Positions 24,060 to 37,499 of a DNA stretch of 64,000 nt are shown piece after piece. Source of the stretch: Spirometra erinaceieuropaei (taxonomy: Eukaryota; Platyhelminthes; Cestoda; Diphyllobothriidea; Diphyllobothriidae). The stretch is taken from contig CACRXP010000093.1 in the NCBI GenBank assembly GCA_902702965.1, positions 1,034,069 through 1,098,068 on the forward strand, given 5' to 3'. The notes below the pieces were generated by a model. The model saw only the letters and a program-made list of their open reading frames with translations, was not told the origin of the DNA and did not search any database. The position numbers were made by a program, and so were the translations under genes. Within the stretch, counting starts at the first letter, position 1, and each line of letters begins with the position of its first letter.

Positions 24060-24760
24060 GACACCTAGCATTTTTGAAAATTTACAAACCAGAACTGCCT
24101 AAACACCCGATCTGGAATGTTGGAAATGTGCCCGATTTGTCTTAGAGAAATGGCCAGTTGCAAAAATTAAAGCCGCTTCTAAGTTGTTCATAACAAGGAA
24201 GCTTTAAGACACCACCAAGTTAACAAACACTGTCAATGATATTAACGTTGACGGAATAGACGGTGTTGTAGTAAGACGCATTAACCCTGATTACCAAAGT
24301 GCACGCAGGACAAACAGTAAATATTTATAAACATATATTCGAGAAACTGTTACATGAGCCAACAGTTAAACACCTAAAGAAAGAATTAGGTGATGCAAAC
24401 AAAATGTTCGTCTTATCTGCAGCAGTCAACTATGGACAAAAACAAATGTAGCAATGGATTCACCGTTTGGACTAGTTCTTGCAAATGTCTGCGCGAGCAG
24501 TTTTGTGCGAATGTGTCTTAAGTATACAATCGGTGACCTTGATTTCCGCTGTCGGTGCGCGGACGATATCTTTTGACCAAAAACATGTACCACTGGCTTC
24601 GATGGCGTATTTCAAAATTTAATTTATGCCCATACCTCCCTAAAATTAACCCCGGTGTTTAAGATCGATAAGGAAATCGCGTTCCTCGATGCCCTTCTAC
24701 ACAAACGAGAAAATGGGCCTATCAAATTTAAGCCAATGATAAAAAAATTGGACGGGGCGA
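24060..24760 (+). pseudogene. PLE reverse transcriptase remnant
   Basis: Heavily decayed plus-strand reading. A KIYKPELPKHPIW segment near 24080 may stand for the K-I-H-K-P...RPIV box. MDSPFGLVLANVCAS at 24454 matches the M-G-S-P-L-G-x-x-L-A-N box, RCADDIF at about 24552-24572 is the catalytic box with Cys in place of the aromatic residue, and IAFLDALLHKRENG near 24678 is the P-F-L-D-V-L-V-H-R box. Box order and spacing fit a Penelope-like RT. No GIY-YIG domain follows. Confidence 0.75.
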
Positions 24761-27700
24761 TAGTTAATTCTCACATTTCTGTCCCCTTATATTTAAACAT
24801 AAATTAATCCAGCAATAGGTGGTCAGAGGGCAAGACATATAATAGCCGCAAATTGTTAAAACAGAGCTTGTGTAGGTGCCGAACACGCTTCGTAACATGG
24901 CAGAGAAATATTTGCTTTTAGAAAATTTTTTGGCGAATAATCTTGCATCCCGAATTCTTAAGCTACAAACTGCAGAATATTCGTGCAAGGAAAATTTTTA
25001 ATTTCCCTGCGCTATAAAGAATGGTTATACAGGGCTCATGACATTTGGCTGTGGGTGCGGACCATGTGTGCACTCTATCAAAAGCATTACTGAACTTGTA
25101 GACGCAATGCTGTATGATTGGACATTTACTGGTCTGAAAAATCTCATAGCAAGTGTCACTTTTAAATCTGAAAAATAGGATTTCCTCAAAGACCGAATTT
25201 GAAAAAGATGTACATTTTACTAGATGGGTACATTTAGTATATTTTAGTACATGTTTCCCAAAATATTGTTCAACGCTTAAAGTTAGCGAAAATAATTGAA
25301 AAAATTGACATGAATCACACAGCCTTTTTGCAGAATGCCTTCTTTGCAGGGGAACAGAAAGCAAGCATTTAATATCCAGTATCCTGATGTGCCTGAAATA
25401 TTGCAGAACTGTGCTGCATAGTGAAATAATGCTACAACCAAACCAAGTAATTTTTTGTCATTTAGAGCATATTTTTGAATATCGTTTATGATTTCATGCG
25501 ATACTTTGCCGCTAGACGGCGAGGCTGCTGCCTATAATGTCCTTCAAGTGTGCATGTTATATGCCAGCCATATGTTCCGAAGTTAATTTTTAAGTCAAAA
25601 AAGTAAGGCTACATATCATAGAAATAACTATAAGTGACTCTCTAAAAGGCAGTACCTTGTTGACGCGATGTCACTTAACGGTTGTAACTTTGCTCCTTGT
25701 CGGCCTTTAATCATTTATGTCAATTCCAGGCATATGAAGCGATCACATCATTCAAATAAAACCCTTTCCATCAATAAATTCAACGTTTCGCAATATAGAC
25801 TGTTCGTCAATGGACAAGGTTTGCAAGCACCACGGAATACTTTTGTGAAGAACACCGTCATTTGGTTAAGATTTGCCATTTTTACTGAAAAAACTCTCTT
25901 ATTGTACTGGAGACGGAAAAATACTTCCCAGCAATAGAACCCATAATCACAAACTGTGCAATTGAATACATGTTCGTGGGCATTTGCTGCAGTAATTGCG
26001 CGTTCATTGGTTTAACACAAGGAACCTGGATCTAACATAATCACTTCAATATGGGGAGAAATGGCGATAATATATACAGAAAAATCCGATAAAAAACTCC
26101 AAATCTACTCAAGGAAACAAGATTATATATTAACTATACACAGTATTGTTTATTATATAAGCATAAACGAATATAACCCTGTTATAAATTGCGTTTAGCC
26201 GATATTTATGGGTGTACATATGTCCTCGGTGCACCCATCAGTCGGCTCATAATATTATGGAAATGCTAGTGGGTGCATCTGTTATCGTCGTCCCAGGCGT
26301 GGTGAGGTTCAAATCCTGCTAACCAACCTACCTCTAGTTTTCGTGTGACGTTTTGTCCAGTTACATTTTGTTCATGCGGACTGTTTAACGGTGATCAGAG
26401 CTACTCATTAATAGGATAATGAGCGGACGTTTTACAGCTAGTGATAGGCGCGCATTTTAGGCAAATAATGAAACGTAGTCATGCACAGTGGATAAAGACG
26501 TCTTCCAGATATTAGAAAACTGATTTGCATCTTAAATTGCTTTTGAGCGCGATGTATAAGTACTAGGGAAGAGGCCAACTCAACAACCAGTGTCGAAATA
26601 GATTTCACACGTCTCGGCGATCCGAATAACTTTACCCTTGACAGCACATGCGTCTGTGGGCAAAGAGGAGCAGCTCTTAGTCAAATTTGTACATGCTTTA
26701 CGTGAATACTCTAGTTATTTACTTGGTTTCAATCCATGCATTAGGAATGTGAATGCCTCTTTTCATAAGAGTCCGTTTTCGCTCTTATTGAAGGTGTTAG
26801 ACGACTATGAATACATGGCTTTGATTGTAACCAACGTATCTACTACTATAGCTGTGGATATTTCTTACTGGGGAATTCTCACACTTGAGCCAAATACGGT
26901 TCGACTGTCCAAATTCAGGACACACAATGTACGGAAACCTCTGGTATTTTCATCGTCCAAAGACGCCTTTCGTGGATTAATTAAGCACATTTCAGAAAAT
27001 TTTGAAACGATCCTCCTGCAGGCCTTCTTGATGTCCTGTGACATCGCCTGCAAGATTTAAATTCACCTGTGATGGCAATTACGTCTCCTAATTGCTCACT
27101 TGTCACATTCTAGCTTTCGCTTTTGAGTGCCTGACAAGCCGATTTTGTTCTACTTCAAAACGCAAAAAATAAAAACTACTTCAAAAGAAAGCAATTATTT
27201 ATGTCATTACAGTTGGATTTTTGGCGATATTTCGACAAAAGATAAAACATCTATGAATTAAAGTAAAATTGAATTTTCACTAATTCTATGCATTTGCCCC
27301 CACCCCACAGAATTGCGCAGTACAATATTAGGTATGCATTTATTAAACTTCCCCTGGTATTTCTTGAGCATATATCGGTGTTCGGGAGTTCATTGGCAAC
27401 GGACTAATAGGTTGCCGAACATAATTGCCTGTGGCATGATTCGTAGATCGGTGCTACACGCTGGTCGAACGCAGTCCATTTGTTTTCCTGGAGAAAAGGC
27501 TTATGTAAATAAACGAACCTAATAGGATACACCACAGTTATCTGCTTGACAGCACGTATCAACGAGGAGACCATCCACCTATATTCAGGTGCTCAAGCGC
27601 AGTCTTGAGAAACATGTCTTTTTATCGAGTTCATTCAGAAATCAACAATGACGACTTAAAGGCACTAAAATTCTATTGCCAGCGCCTGCACAGAGTAAGA

Positions 27701-28049
27701 AACAGTTCTCACGAACCAAAGTATTTGACTTCCGTTAGACATTTAAACTGATGGTACGTGAGCGAATCTCACGCAGTAAGAGGTAATTGGCGTCATTCGT
27801 ATATTTTTCATGTTTGGATCACAATAGGCGTTACTCGAATTGAAACGTGTTCGCGTGCTTAACCATCCGCTGTCCATTGTGCACGTTAGATGGACATAAT
27901 TGGCGTCATTGGTCCATTTGTTGTGTTTGGCTTTCATTAAATTTCTCAATGTGCAAGTTAGCGAAATTTCAACGTGACAAGCAGATAAAGAGACTAAAAT
28001 ATTATTGTGCCAACTTTAATGACATCTTCGGTATCACAACGAGAAAACT
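24761..28049. other. No recognised gene
   Basis: The longest frame is 140 codons on the plus strand (26638-27060), opening with TTG not ATG and showing no domain. A GGTTCAAATCC run at about 26310 looks like a pol III B box, but the upstream sequence does not fold as a tRNA. Confidence 0.4.
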
Positions 28050-28330
28050 ATCGCGAATGCCCTATTTAATTTCATAAAACTGGCACACCCGTCTATCGCG
28101 TTTACGGTGGCGGTAAAAAAGGCAGGTTGGCTCCCTTTCCTAGATGACCTTCTATGCCGAGGCGCAGATAGTAGCGTTCGAAGGAATATCTGTTGGAAGA
28201 ACATTTGGTCATGATAATAGCAGAATCATAGCATATTTACATTCCTTCAACGAAAGGCTATTTTGTCCGCTCTTTAGAGGTCAGGGCTAGAAAAATCCAC
28301 ATGACAGGGCTGATCGAGGTGAAATTTAGA
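28050..28330 (+). pseudogene. PLE reverse transcriptase C-terminal scrap
   Basis: The plus strand reads HPSIAFTVAVKKAGWLPFLD followed by DLLCRGADSSVRRNI. This is the Penelope-like RT box N/H-P-x-I-x-F-T...LPFLDVLVHR and the residues just after it. Beyond 28200 the frame breaks, though a degenerate YLHSFNERLFCPLFRG can still be read at about 28240. Neither the catalytic box upstream nor a nuclease downstream is visible. Confidence 0.65.
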
Positions 28331-31221
28331 AAGATCCGGGACTTGCTTCGCGACTAGAGGTATTCCGCAAAGAATACTGGCGAACGACCGGAAAAACCCT
28401 CCTAAATTACTATCGAAAGAAAATATCTGTTGCTCAAAGTTATTTTTTCAAAAGGACGTTGCGATGAACTACCCAGACACCCAACAAAATTTGTCAGAAA
28501 CAAAGATCCAAGTAAGTTTCTCTTCCAACCGTATTTTACGCGAAGAAGGCATATATAGGTTGGCCTCTGAGAATAAATCCATAGGCAGCTACTGCTTCAC
28601 TTGCTTCTGTACGACAGGCTAAATTAGCCACATGGGGCGGCCCCTTCGAGGCAGCAAAAGAAAACACCTCCCAATCTTCCTACTTAAGGATAAAACTCGG
28701 TGCATTTTCATCGTCATTCTCGCATAAAATGTTTACTACGCGATCATGCAGACACCAGAGGGACCTCTCCTGTGACGTTTAGGGTTCCATTAATTACCCT
28801 AAGCAACAAGGCCAGCGTCTATTGGAAACAGAACAGCAGTCACTATCAGGTGAGGAAAGCGGTCTTTTGCGCGCAGATGAATATCGTTCAGCATTTTTGC
28901 TCGCCGTAACCAAAGGTCGACTCACTACATGAAACACCTCATACGCTTCCGCTCTCCACGCCACTGGCATTGATTCTTATTACCCTCATACACCCACATG
29001 CGCTTCACTTATAAACTTTATTCGATTCCTCCAGTCCCTAACATGCCTCCTTGACACCATTCCCATATAGATGTAATGGTTTGACGTGCATTCATCAAAG
29101 GCAAACCTATACTCGCAAACTGGTTTTCTAGAAGTGTCACGGGAATTTTTGCAATTCTGCCACTTTAGTTCATGGGTGACAGTCCTTCGGTTGTGCATAA
29201 ACTCCGCGGCCAATAATGTTAATTGTCGTTCGTTTCGCCAAATTTGCATCCGTCGTTTCCCTTATGTCAAACTTTCCTTTATCCGAAGGCTGTTGAAATA
29301 CCTGCAAAGGACCGCAACTTGCCCATGAGCGGAGGACAATAGTTTCATAACTTCCTGCTGAATGTTGGCAGTGTACGTCCCAGGATATGAGTAAAGGGGA
29401 TACAAAAAAGAAGCCTCATTGTTCACAGGATAGGGCATTATCATAATCCCTAGCATTTGTCGTTGATCGCTTCCACGCTTATATAATTCTAGGTAAGGAT
29501 CGTGCGTTTGGGGAGGCGGGAATTGAGATGTCATCGCTTTGTAAGCTCGCCCTTGTACACGCATGGCTTAAGTGATGCAAACGCCTTTCTTTTGACTTCA
29601 TCGGTGTCAAATATGCCTTGTTTAATTCAAGGGAATAATTCAAGTTTGTAATTACCGGAAAACGTATCCCTTTCGACATCATCGCTTGTTGTCTCCGGCA
29701 CATATACAACTACAACTGCGAGCGTCATGTGAGGGCAACAAACGTCTTTTTAAACACTTTCGTCGTGTGGCAGTGTCCACCAAAATGTAAGACGAATGCG
29801 ATGTAGTCTAGTGTTGGCATCTTCTCGCAGATAGGCAATCGCTCTAAACTACTCTGTTTGTCAATCAACTACAGTGCGTCGCAAGAAACAGACTGTAAAT
29901 CATCATAGAGCTTTGATTATAGTTCAGACTTAATACCAGCCACGCGAAGGATACGTTAGACCAACAAACTGGAGCATGTAGGATAGGCTAGTTTGGGCTT
30001 CGGCAGGCGGTATCGAAAATGGTAACGCTTAGTGGCTCACGTCAGTACTTACTCCTTTCACAGAAATGTTTCGCGCCTTAGATTCATCATTTACGCTCGT
30101 GGGAAAATGCTATTGGGTGTTGGTACTTCACAGTATGGCTTTCTCCTGCTTTCTAAACATCAAGCCGGTCTTGTTCATAAGAATGTCACGAAGCTAACTG
30201 CGAGCGTCCCTGTAAAGGAAGAAACCAAACTATAACTCAGACTCCATTGACCGGAAAACCCCTTTCATACACTCTGGTATAAATTTTGTCCGCCAAAAAG
30301 TAGCTACCAATGACTGGTTCTCGGTTTCGCATCAATACCTTGTGCATATTTGCATAAGCAAACACATATCAGATTATATGCCTCCGTTTGAATATCCGTT
30401 TGGAGTGTATGCGTGGGAGAAAGTATCGTAGAAACCGAAGTCTTTTTCCCAGAATTCCAAAACCAAGAGTGGGAGAATGTCACCACACACGTTAACCGAA
30501 TTCCTTTCCTGAGTGACGTACGGTTTGTTAAATTGCATTAACCTGCGGCTAGAATCCGATTTGCTGGCCTTAATATCATATGCTAAACGTGGCGAGGAGA
30601 GGATACTAATTGCAGTATTTTGATTACTGCCTAAGTTGTTGGCAACTTCAGTGTCCATGCTCAGTCTTTACCCTACGACCCTTTACTACATACGTTGAAT
30701 GTGACGATAATTGAGATATGTCCGCAAGGCCGGGTACTCCATGGGGATAATAAGGAAAAAAACTAAAGACAGCCGATATTGCATGATGGATTTTTGTGGG
30801 CTCAGCACTGGCACGATTCGTCAAACGGTCCCATATCTCAGCATATGAGAAAAAGAGAGCGTGCACAAATGTGGCCTAGGTTCGTCACCAAGGGCAAGCA
30901 GTTCCTTGTGTGCACTGTTGTGAAGCGTTTGTATACCCTACTAAATTTTGTAAAATAATATGTTAGGCATAAATTGTATTAAATGCAGCCAAGCCATTAC
31001 AGGTTCTGTTTTGCAGCAGGACGTTCCACGTGTCATCGTTTTAGGGACTAGTGCGCTTTAATTCCTCTAATTCGTGCGTATTTCACGAGTTATTATCTGT
31101 ACCACGGATGAAAAGGTAGTAATAGAGGAAGGTTTTACTGTTTGTCTTCCCAAATGCACAAAAATGGAAATAAACACTTTGTGAAATGGCCGCCATCTTC
31201 AGTATAGTCGCCATAATAATT
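28331..31221. other. No recognised gene
   Basis: Mixed sequence with frames of 60-100 codons on both strands and no domain I can name. 28340-28760 may be further decay of the PLE scrap. Confidence 0.4.
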
Positions 31222-31660
31222 GACAGCAAGGAAATATGCTCCTGTACGTGAAGGACACCTCGGAAACCATCAGTCGCCTCCTGACACCACTCGCAGTTGG
31301 AGTTGCGCCCATACCGGAGGCAACCATCAATCGGCAGGCCATGAGGTCGAAAGACGCACTGCCACAGTAGGAAACGCCGAGAGCTGTTTATGGGACCAGA
31401 TGCGGCCGCGGACAAAGTAATTTTCTTAGATGAACTGGATGATTCCTCTGAATGCGAATGGCTGAACAGGCAGTAGCGCTCAGGAAAAATGAAGTTAGCT
31501 CCAAAATCACGGATTTTTCTACGGTACCCGGTAAGACGTATTAGTTCTACGAGGCCGAAAATCTCGCAAAAGGTGAAAATGCGCTGGTCATGAGCTGCTC
31601 TCCTCGTGATTCTTCGGTCGGCATATAAATGGCGACCCCACCATCTTCCTACTCCATATA
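31222..31660 (+). pseudogene. PLE linker and GIY-YIG nuclease remnant
   Basis: The plus strand first reads VKDTSETISRLLTPLAVGV, then PEATINRQAMRSKDALPQ, which matches the linker before the nuclease in PLEs (the same block reads IKGVSEATERIAAEP at 50.9 kb). A cysteine-containing VYGTRCGRGQSN follows. The nuclease body follows with stops: MRMAEQAVALRKNE, then VPGKTY and ENLAKGEN. The Y-x-G-x-T core at the domain start is destroyed. It is a distinct copy from the neighbouring PLE scraps. Confidence 0.7.
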
Positions 31661-32105
31661 CTGTACAGTGGTGTTGTCCAAGCGAATATAATAGTCATGC
31701 GGAGATGGCGAGGGCGACAAACTGTCCTGCTGACAGTGAACAAATTGCTGAGTAATTTTTATGCCAAGAGTCAACAACAATGGTGATATCACAAAAACGG
31801 GCAATCTGGATATTCGTCGATAAGTAATCATTGCATCATGTACAACCCAAAACGATAGACGGAAGGGATGCTAATTATTATAGGCATATGGTTATCAAAT
31901 AACCGTGTCCTATAATTGTTGCCCTCACTGGGCCTCTTTTACCTTTTTTGACGATTTGCTCCGTTGATCGATCCGAGTGAGAGCCCGATACATCAGGCCG
32001 TTAAGCGTCTTTCCGCGTAAGGTCTTTTTCTGAGCTGCTTTCCGCAGAATCTTCGCAAATTAACATCGGTGTTTCCATACAGAGCAACCGGAAACCAACA
32101 CTGCA

Positions 32106-32265
32106 GTGCGCCAAAGTTGCAGAAAACGCCATTGAAGTACTCCATGCGATCAAAGGGACGTTTGTTGCCCTTAACAAAAACCTTTTTGGAAAAGTTTACG
32201 ACATTTCTGTTCGACTGCATTTCGAATATGGCATGCAGGCGTGGCTAGCAGAGGACCAAACATGA
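32106..32265 (+). pseudogene. LINE reverse transcriptase thumb fragment
   Basis: A single plus-strand frame reads CAKVAENAIEVLHAIKGTF, then ALNKNLFGKVYDISVRLHF and EYGMQAW, ending at a stop at 32265. This is the region after the catalytic box in CR1-type LINEs, where a K-A-x-x-x-L-x-x-I-x-R-x-F block is followed by V-R-P-H-L-E-Y. A similar block sits in the LINE at 37930-38235. Sequence beyond the stop is too decayed to follow. Confidence 0.7.
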
Positions 32266-35200
32266 CTCAAAAAATTATAAATCCGTACAAATAGCCGGCA
32301 AACGGTTACAAAATGCAAACTTTCACAAAAAGACGGCCATGAGCGTCAGTCAAAAAACTTGTCCGACCATGGACAGGTTATTGGGCGTAAAACTGTTGAA
32401 TAAAGCAGATGCGGACTGATCTAGATTCGATGTAAGATTGTTGAGAATTCTTGTCACGCGGTAAGGAACATCGATTCTATCGGCTGGTTTATGTCACATA
32501 AATTACCGCTGATTAAGCAGACACAATTTTGGAAACTGTCCTTTTCTTTGTTCACCGTGAGGATGACATTAAACCGATTTGTAGAGTTTATAACGGTCAG
32601 TACTGATTTTCAAATCTGGGCACGTTAGGATTGCAACTCCATGGAAGATCAGATGAAGAATATACGTCTGTTGAGATGTGATTTTGTTCTCTTTGTAGGC
32701 AACGACCATGTAGGCATAGCGTCTCGGTAACAACCCTGTTTGCATATTTTTTTCTGTCAAATGCGTTGGGATTCATGGCAAGTTTATTCTAACAGAATAA
32801 ACGTTGCATGCACAGTTGCCGGTTAAGTACACTTTTATGCAATTAGTCGGAAATGCAGTCTTATTCGTCCATCCAACCCAGCATTACCAGTAATAGTTTC
32901 CCTAAAATTAGCTTAGGTCAAATGATCTTGAACAGAGTGATAGTAAACTTTTACACAATGCGGAAAATATTGGTTCGCACATAACTAATATTTTTTATGC
33001 TTGATTTCTCCGGTAATCCCGACAAATCCCCTTCAGTTAAATAATGTAATTAAATTTATATATATATATATATATATCATTTTTTTAATCTAGTTAGAGA
33101 GAAACCCTTACTTTATTATGCAAAATAGAAGAAAAATCTATGCCAGGAAACTCTTCAGCTGTTCAACAACTTATGGTTTTATAAAACGGACCACAGCGTA
33201 TTGACATTTTTTTGTGTGGGGGTAATAATTCGAAGGGACTGCAAAACGTTTTATGTATAGATATCGGAGTTGTTTCCGACATGAACTAGGCTAAAAAACG
33301 AAATGTGCAACGGTGGATCTGAAAAAACTGAGGACACAATTGAATGTCTAAATCGCATCGTGTTGGCTGAAAGGCAAAGCGCAGTGTTCGAGAGGCAGTG
33401 GAAGTTACGCAAGCACATCATCTTGGGAAGACGTTGCAGACTACATACCTTCTGTAGAAGGACTACTATTATCAAATGCACAGCCCAACCTATCGGAAAC
33501 CTTTTGGGCGGCCAGGCGTATGTGAAGTCTTCATCTCCGTTCATCCGATTGACAAAGGCTGGTCTGATCAGTATAAGAAGACGTACGTTTGGGGAGCGAT
33601 TTAATAGTGGAAAAGGTAAATTGCATTTTCTCCTATTTTGAGTGTATCTGATGGCTCCTCTTCATGTGCCAAAAGATCGCACCCATATTGACAGTCATTG
33701 ATCTCATGAAATACTGGTCTGAGAGACAGACCCTTCGGTCGGACATGACAGTCGGGGTTCTCGTCATGGTGGTGAATTTGATGTTTGTTAAGGTTAAAAC
33801 CCGAGGAAGAATTGCCATTATGTCTCGTCCGCAAATAGCTGTGACAATGCGCGCCCTGCTACATAAGAAGATGGATAAGAAAAAAGCACGGTATTGGCAT
33901 AAATTTGCGAAAGAGACGAATCGTCGATCATTGCAGGATAAATAAACATTTGGCCGCATCCAACTATGTTAGTCGGGGGACAAAGTGATTACTGCCTAAG
34001 GATAATCTGTTTGAGAATGAGCGCTAATACACGGTCCTACTGTGAATGCTTCACTCAAGTCATTCAGCTTTCCCGAATAAAGCAAATTGTAGATAATCCA
34101 ATATTATTTTAAAATAGAGACATAGAAGTTAGCTGTTGTGCTTTGGCGAAAACTATTATCCTCGTTTCGGTATTCACCGTCAGAACTAAAATAAATGCTG
34201 AAATTACGACACCGGAATTTTCGATTTGGCCCGACATTCAAAGCTGTTGTCCTTTTAATTGAGTATAGCTCGCTCATGCCCAGGAAAGTCACAGTCCATA
34301 TGTTTTAGCAAAACGGTCCGTGCACACATGAAATATCATACACATCACCCCCTGACCTAGAGCCAACCCCCGATTTCAAGTAGCCGTATTCTTCACGACA
34401 ATCAGTCGCTAATTTGACCCTTAGAACAAAGAGTACAGATCGTCAATATTAGCGGCGTGATGACACTTTAAATGCTGACTGTTTTTTTATGAAGGCAAGG
34501 GCAGCTCTTAACTTGTGCTTGCGATGGGTCACGTAGATAGTCAGTCAGACTGCTAAAAGTCGCGACTTTGTGTTGTGCCGACTGAAGGGTCTATCTAAAA
34601 TTGATGATTTATGGTGATCGCCTGCAAAAAACTGGGTTAGTGAAAACGACAAATTATGTAGTATGCATTTTTTCACTCGTTTTTAATGCTCGCATAGACC
34701 TAAATACTTCTCATAGAAAACATATGTTAAATATGATCATTGTGCTCGTTCAGTTACAGCAAATAGGAGATGTTGACCCACTGGAAGCATACTGGACAAG
34801 GAGCAGAACGACCCGGAGAACATTGATTATCGATTGCTTGTTGGCTTTTTGGGTGTGAAGACAAAGATGCGGTCTACAGTGCTCTAAAGCACTCCTGAAC
34901 GAGATAAAACACATTGGGAAAACAATCCCAAATCCCATAGCAGAATCGTATCCAGTTTATGACAGTCAACTAGCAACTTCGCAGACGTCTCAGTAAGTTA
35001 ATTTATAACGCAGATAATGCAAACGCAGGTAAATATACAACAGGAAAGTAGCACACGGAATTGCATACCCTTCGACTTTCTCAAGGCCTACCCAAGTAAA
35101 TTACCGATAAACTGCAGCCGAGAGTTTGTCTGGTAAACGTAGTTCATTAGTAACATTTTATTGACTGCGTCAACAATTATCTTTCTAAAGGCAGCTCACA

Positions 35201-35560
35201 CGCAGTGCCCCGCTAATGCACCGTCGGCGACTTAACGCGGCCGAACTAACTCACTAGAGGAGGATCCGAAAGGAGGAGAGCCTATCCACTCGCTGCATTA
35301 GGAAGGAAAGTGAGTGTGCCGTCCGTATTAACAGTTCCATTGACATACGTATACTAGCCGCTTGCTAGATTAGGAAAGGGGGTAACGACATGGACAATTG
35401 AATGCTTGGTCGGTGTGTACTCCATCTTACCACTGTCACTGATGCCACATTAGCGTGATCGCCCTACTCAAAAAAATTCAGTAGCTTGACCTTAGACATC
35501 CGTTAGGTGCAGCTGCAGGACAAAACCTTACCAAACATTTTACGATAAGAACCTTCAAAT
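32266..35560. other. No recognised gene
   Basis: Includes a plus-strand frame of 112 codons (33303-33641) and another of 93 codons (33664-33945), the second rich in Lys and Arg. Neither matches a family I know. A TA microsatellite lies at 33056-33078. Confidence 0.4.
33056..33078. repeat. TA dinucleotide microsatellite
   Basis: About ten uninterrupted TA units following an AT-rich lead. Confidence 0.9.
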
Positions 35561-36415
35561 GTAAAAACGCCATATCTGTCGGCATTATTAAAGTGCTCCG
35601 GCTTTTCACAAGACTTCAGAAATCCGCGCCCTTGCGCTACTTTTATTACTGCGAAGACAGCGATTATTTATTTGTTTTAAAGCCGATAAATGAAAGTCCC
35701 TGCAAAAAGTCATGTTAAATGCTTATTTGAGAAAGTTATATTTGCGCAATTCAGTAGCAGATTTTATGAGAAAAGAGTATTTCAAGAGTAGTCATTAGAA
35801 AAGCGAAATATTAGTAGGTCATTTTTGAAGTCTTTGTATATTCGCATTCGATGGCCCTAACAAAGACCAAATAGGCAGATATCTTTCCGTAATCAAAGGC
35901 CTATCTTCCACCGTTAAAGTTAACATCGTTCTCTCATGGTCAGTCGACGTAGAGTTCTTTGAAAATATGAGCCCTCATTACGGTTACCAATCCTGCATGT
36001 CTGAATACCACACAGATGTTTGTAATCCTCTGTGACTGTGGGCAAAATAGCATATATCCTTCTGTGCACACATGGGACGACCCGTAGGTAGAGGCATTGA
36101 GTTAAGCCAGCCGCTGCTGCCGACTTAGTCACCAAATGGCTAGACTCAGACAAGTCACTGGAGGTCGGATCTCGTTTTGCAGACGTACCTGCAGCAGACG
36201 CTTCCCAGGCTAACCCCTTACCTCAACCCCTAACCTTAATCCCTAACCCATAGCCCCCACCTGTAACTTTTACCCTCAACCCTAACCTCTAACATCCATC
36301 CCCAAACGTGACCCCTTACCCTTAATTCAAACCCCTAACAGGTACGGCTACGAAATATGATCTTGCCAACTAGGGTATTGACGAGTGTTTAGACCAATCG
36401 AATTTGATTCATTAT
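35561..36415 (+). repeat. Dispersed repeat with telomere-like tract, copy 1
   Basis: About 850 bases that match 36575-37392 in direct orientation. Shared landmarks in order: AAAACGCCATATC at the start, a GC-poor middle with ATTTCAAGA, TCATTCGA/GCATTCGA, GGGCAAAATAGCATATATC, GGAGGTCGGATCTC, a C-rich telomere-like tract, then GGCTACGAAAT and TAGACCAATCGAATT at the end. Identity by eye is about 70-75 percent. No coding motif. Confidence 0.85.
36209..36342. repeat. Degenerate telomere-like tract, copy 1
   Basis: A run of CTAACCCC/CCTTACC/CCTAACC units with many substitutions. The complement resembles the TTAGGG repeat of metazoan telomeres. It sits inside the dispersed repeat at a fixed place, so it is part of that repeat and not a chromosome end. 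Confidence 0.8.
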
Positions 36416-36574
36416 TGAAACTCATCATGATGAACTAATTGTGGTGACAGGGATGATTGCCAAATGACGCCATTAATCCATCCTACTAAGGTTCAGGGAT
36501 AGACATGAAATAGCCCCTTCTAAATTTGGCCTTTATTGTTCTATGTGTTGTAGAAGGTACACAACTCACGAAAG

Positions 36575-37392
36575 TAAGAAAACGCCATATCGTATTGCAT
36601 TCTGCTTTTCACAAACATTCAGAAAACCACGCCCACGCGCTACATTTGATTACTGTGAAAACTGCGATTTTTTGAATTGGTCTAAAACTAATATATGAAA
36701 ATCCTCACACATAGTTTTGCTAAATGTTCATTTCAAATATTTATACTTGCGCAGTCCGGTATTAGATTTAATGGAAAAAAATAATATTTCAAGACTAGTC
36801 ACTAGGAAGAGGAAACAGCATTAAGTCACTTTTAAGTCTTGGTATATTCTCATTCGAAGTCTTTACAAAGACCTAATAAGCACATGTCCGTCCGTAATCG
36901 CAGACCTATCTTTCACCGTTGAAGACCACACTGTTCTCACGTGGTCAGTCAACTCGAAGTTCTTTGAACATATGGTACCCTCTTTGCAATCACCAATCCT
37001 CCATATCTGAATCACACATTGATGTTTGTTCGGCTCAGTGAGGGTGGGCAAAATAGCATATATCATTTTATGCACGCGTGTGACGACTCCAAGCGGAGGA
37101 TTTGAGTTAGGCCAACCGTTGCTACCGGCTGGGAGGTCGGATCTCATTTCTTAGCCGTACCTGCACTAGACAATTTCCAGCCTTACCCCTTACCCCAACC
37201 CCTTACCTGAATCCCTTACCCCTAGCCCCACCTCTAACCCCAAGTCTACATCCTAACCTCTAACCTCTACCCCTAGTGTCGGTTCTTGCCCTTAATTCAA
37301 ATCCCCTAACTGGAACGGCTACGAAATTCGATCTTGCCTATTGGGATGTAGACGAGTGAGTAGACCGATCAAATTGGATTCACTATTTACGG
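36575..37392 (+). repeat. Dispersed repeat with telomere-like tract, copy 2
   Basis: Direct partner of copy 1, starting about 1015 bases downstream, so the two lie in near-tandem array with about 160 bases of unrelated sequence between them. It includes AAGCGGAGGATTTGAG and GGAGGTCGGATCTCAT before the C-rich tract, both also present in copy 3. Confidence 0.85.
37181..37312. repeat. Degenerate telomere-like tract, copy 2
   Basis: CCTTACCCC/CCAACCCC/CTAACC units, diverged, in the same position within the repeat as copy 1. Confidence 0.8.
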
Positions 37393-37499
37393 TGCGGGAC
37401 TGCGAAGTGTACAAGAGGCGTTCCTTTCAATGTGCATATGACGTGTTAAATTCATTTATAAACAATCAGTAGAAAGAACAGTCATTTGCGCAGTTTGCG

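Noticed and set aside
26222..26325. tRNA-like element from the GGTTCAAATCC run
   Set aside because: No A box at the right distance and no cloverleaf pairing.
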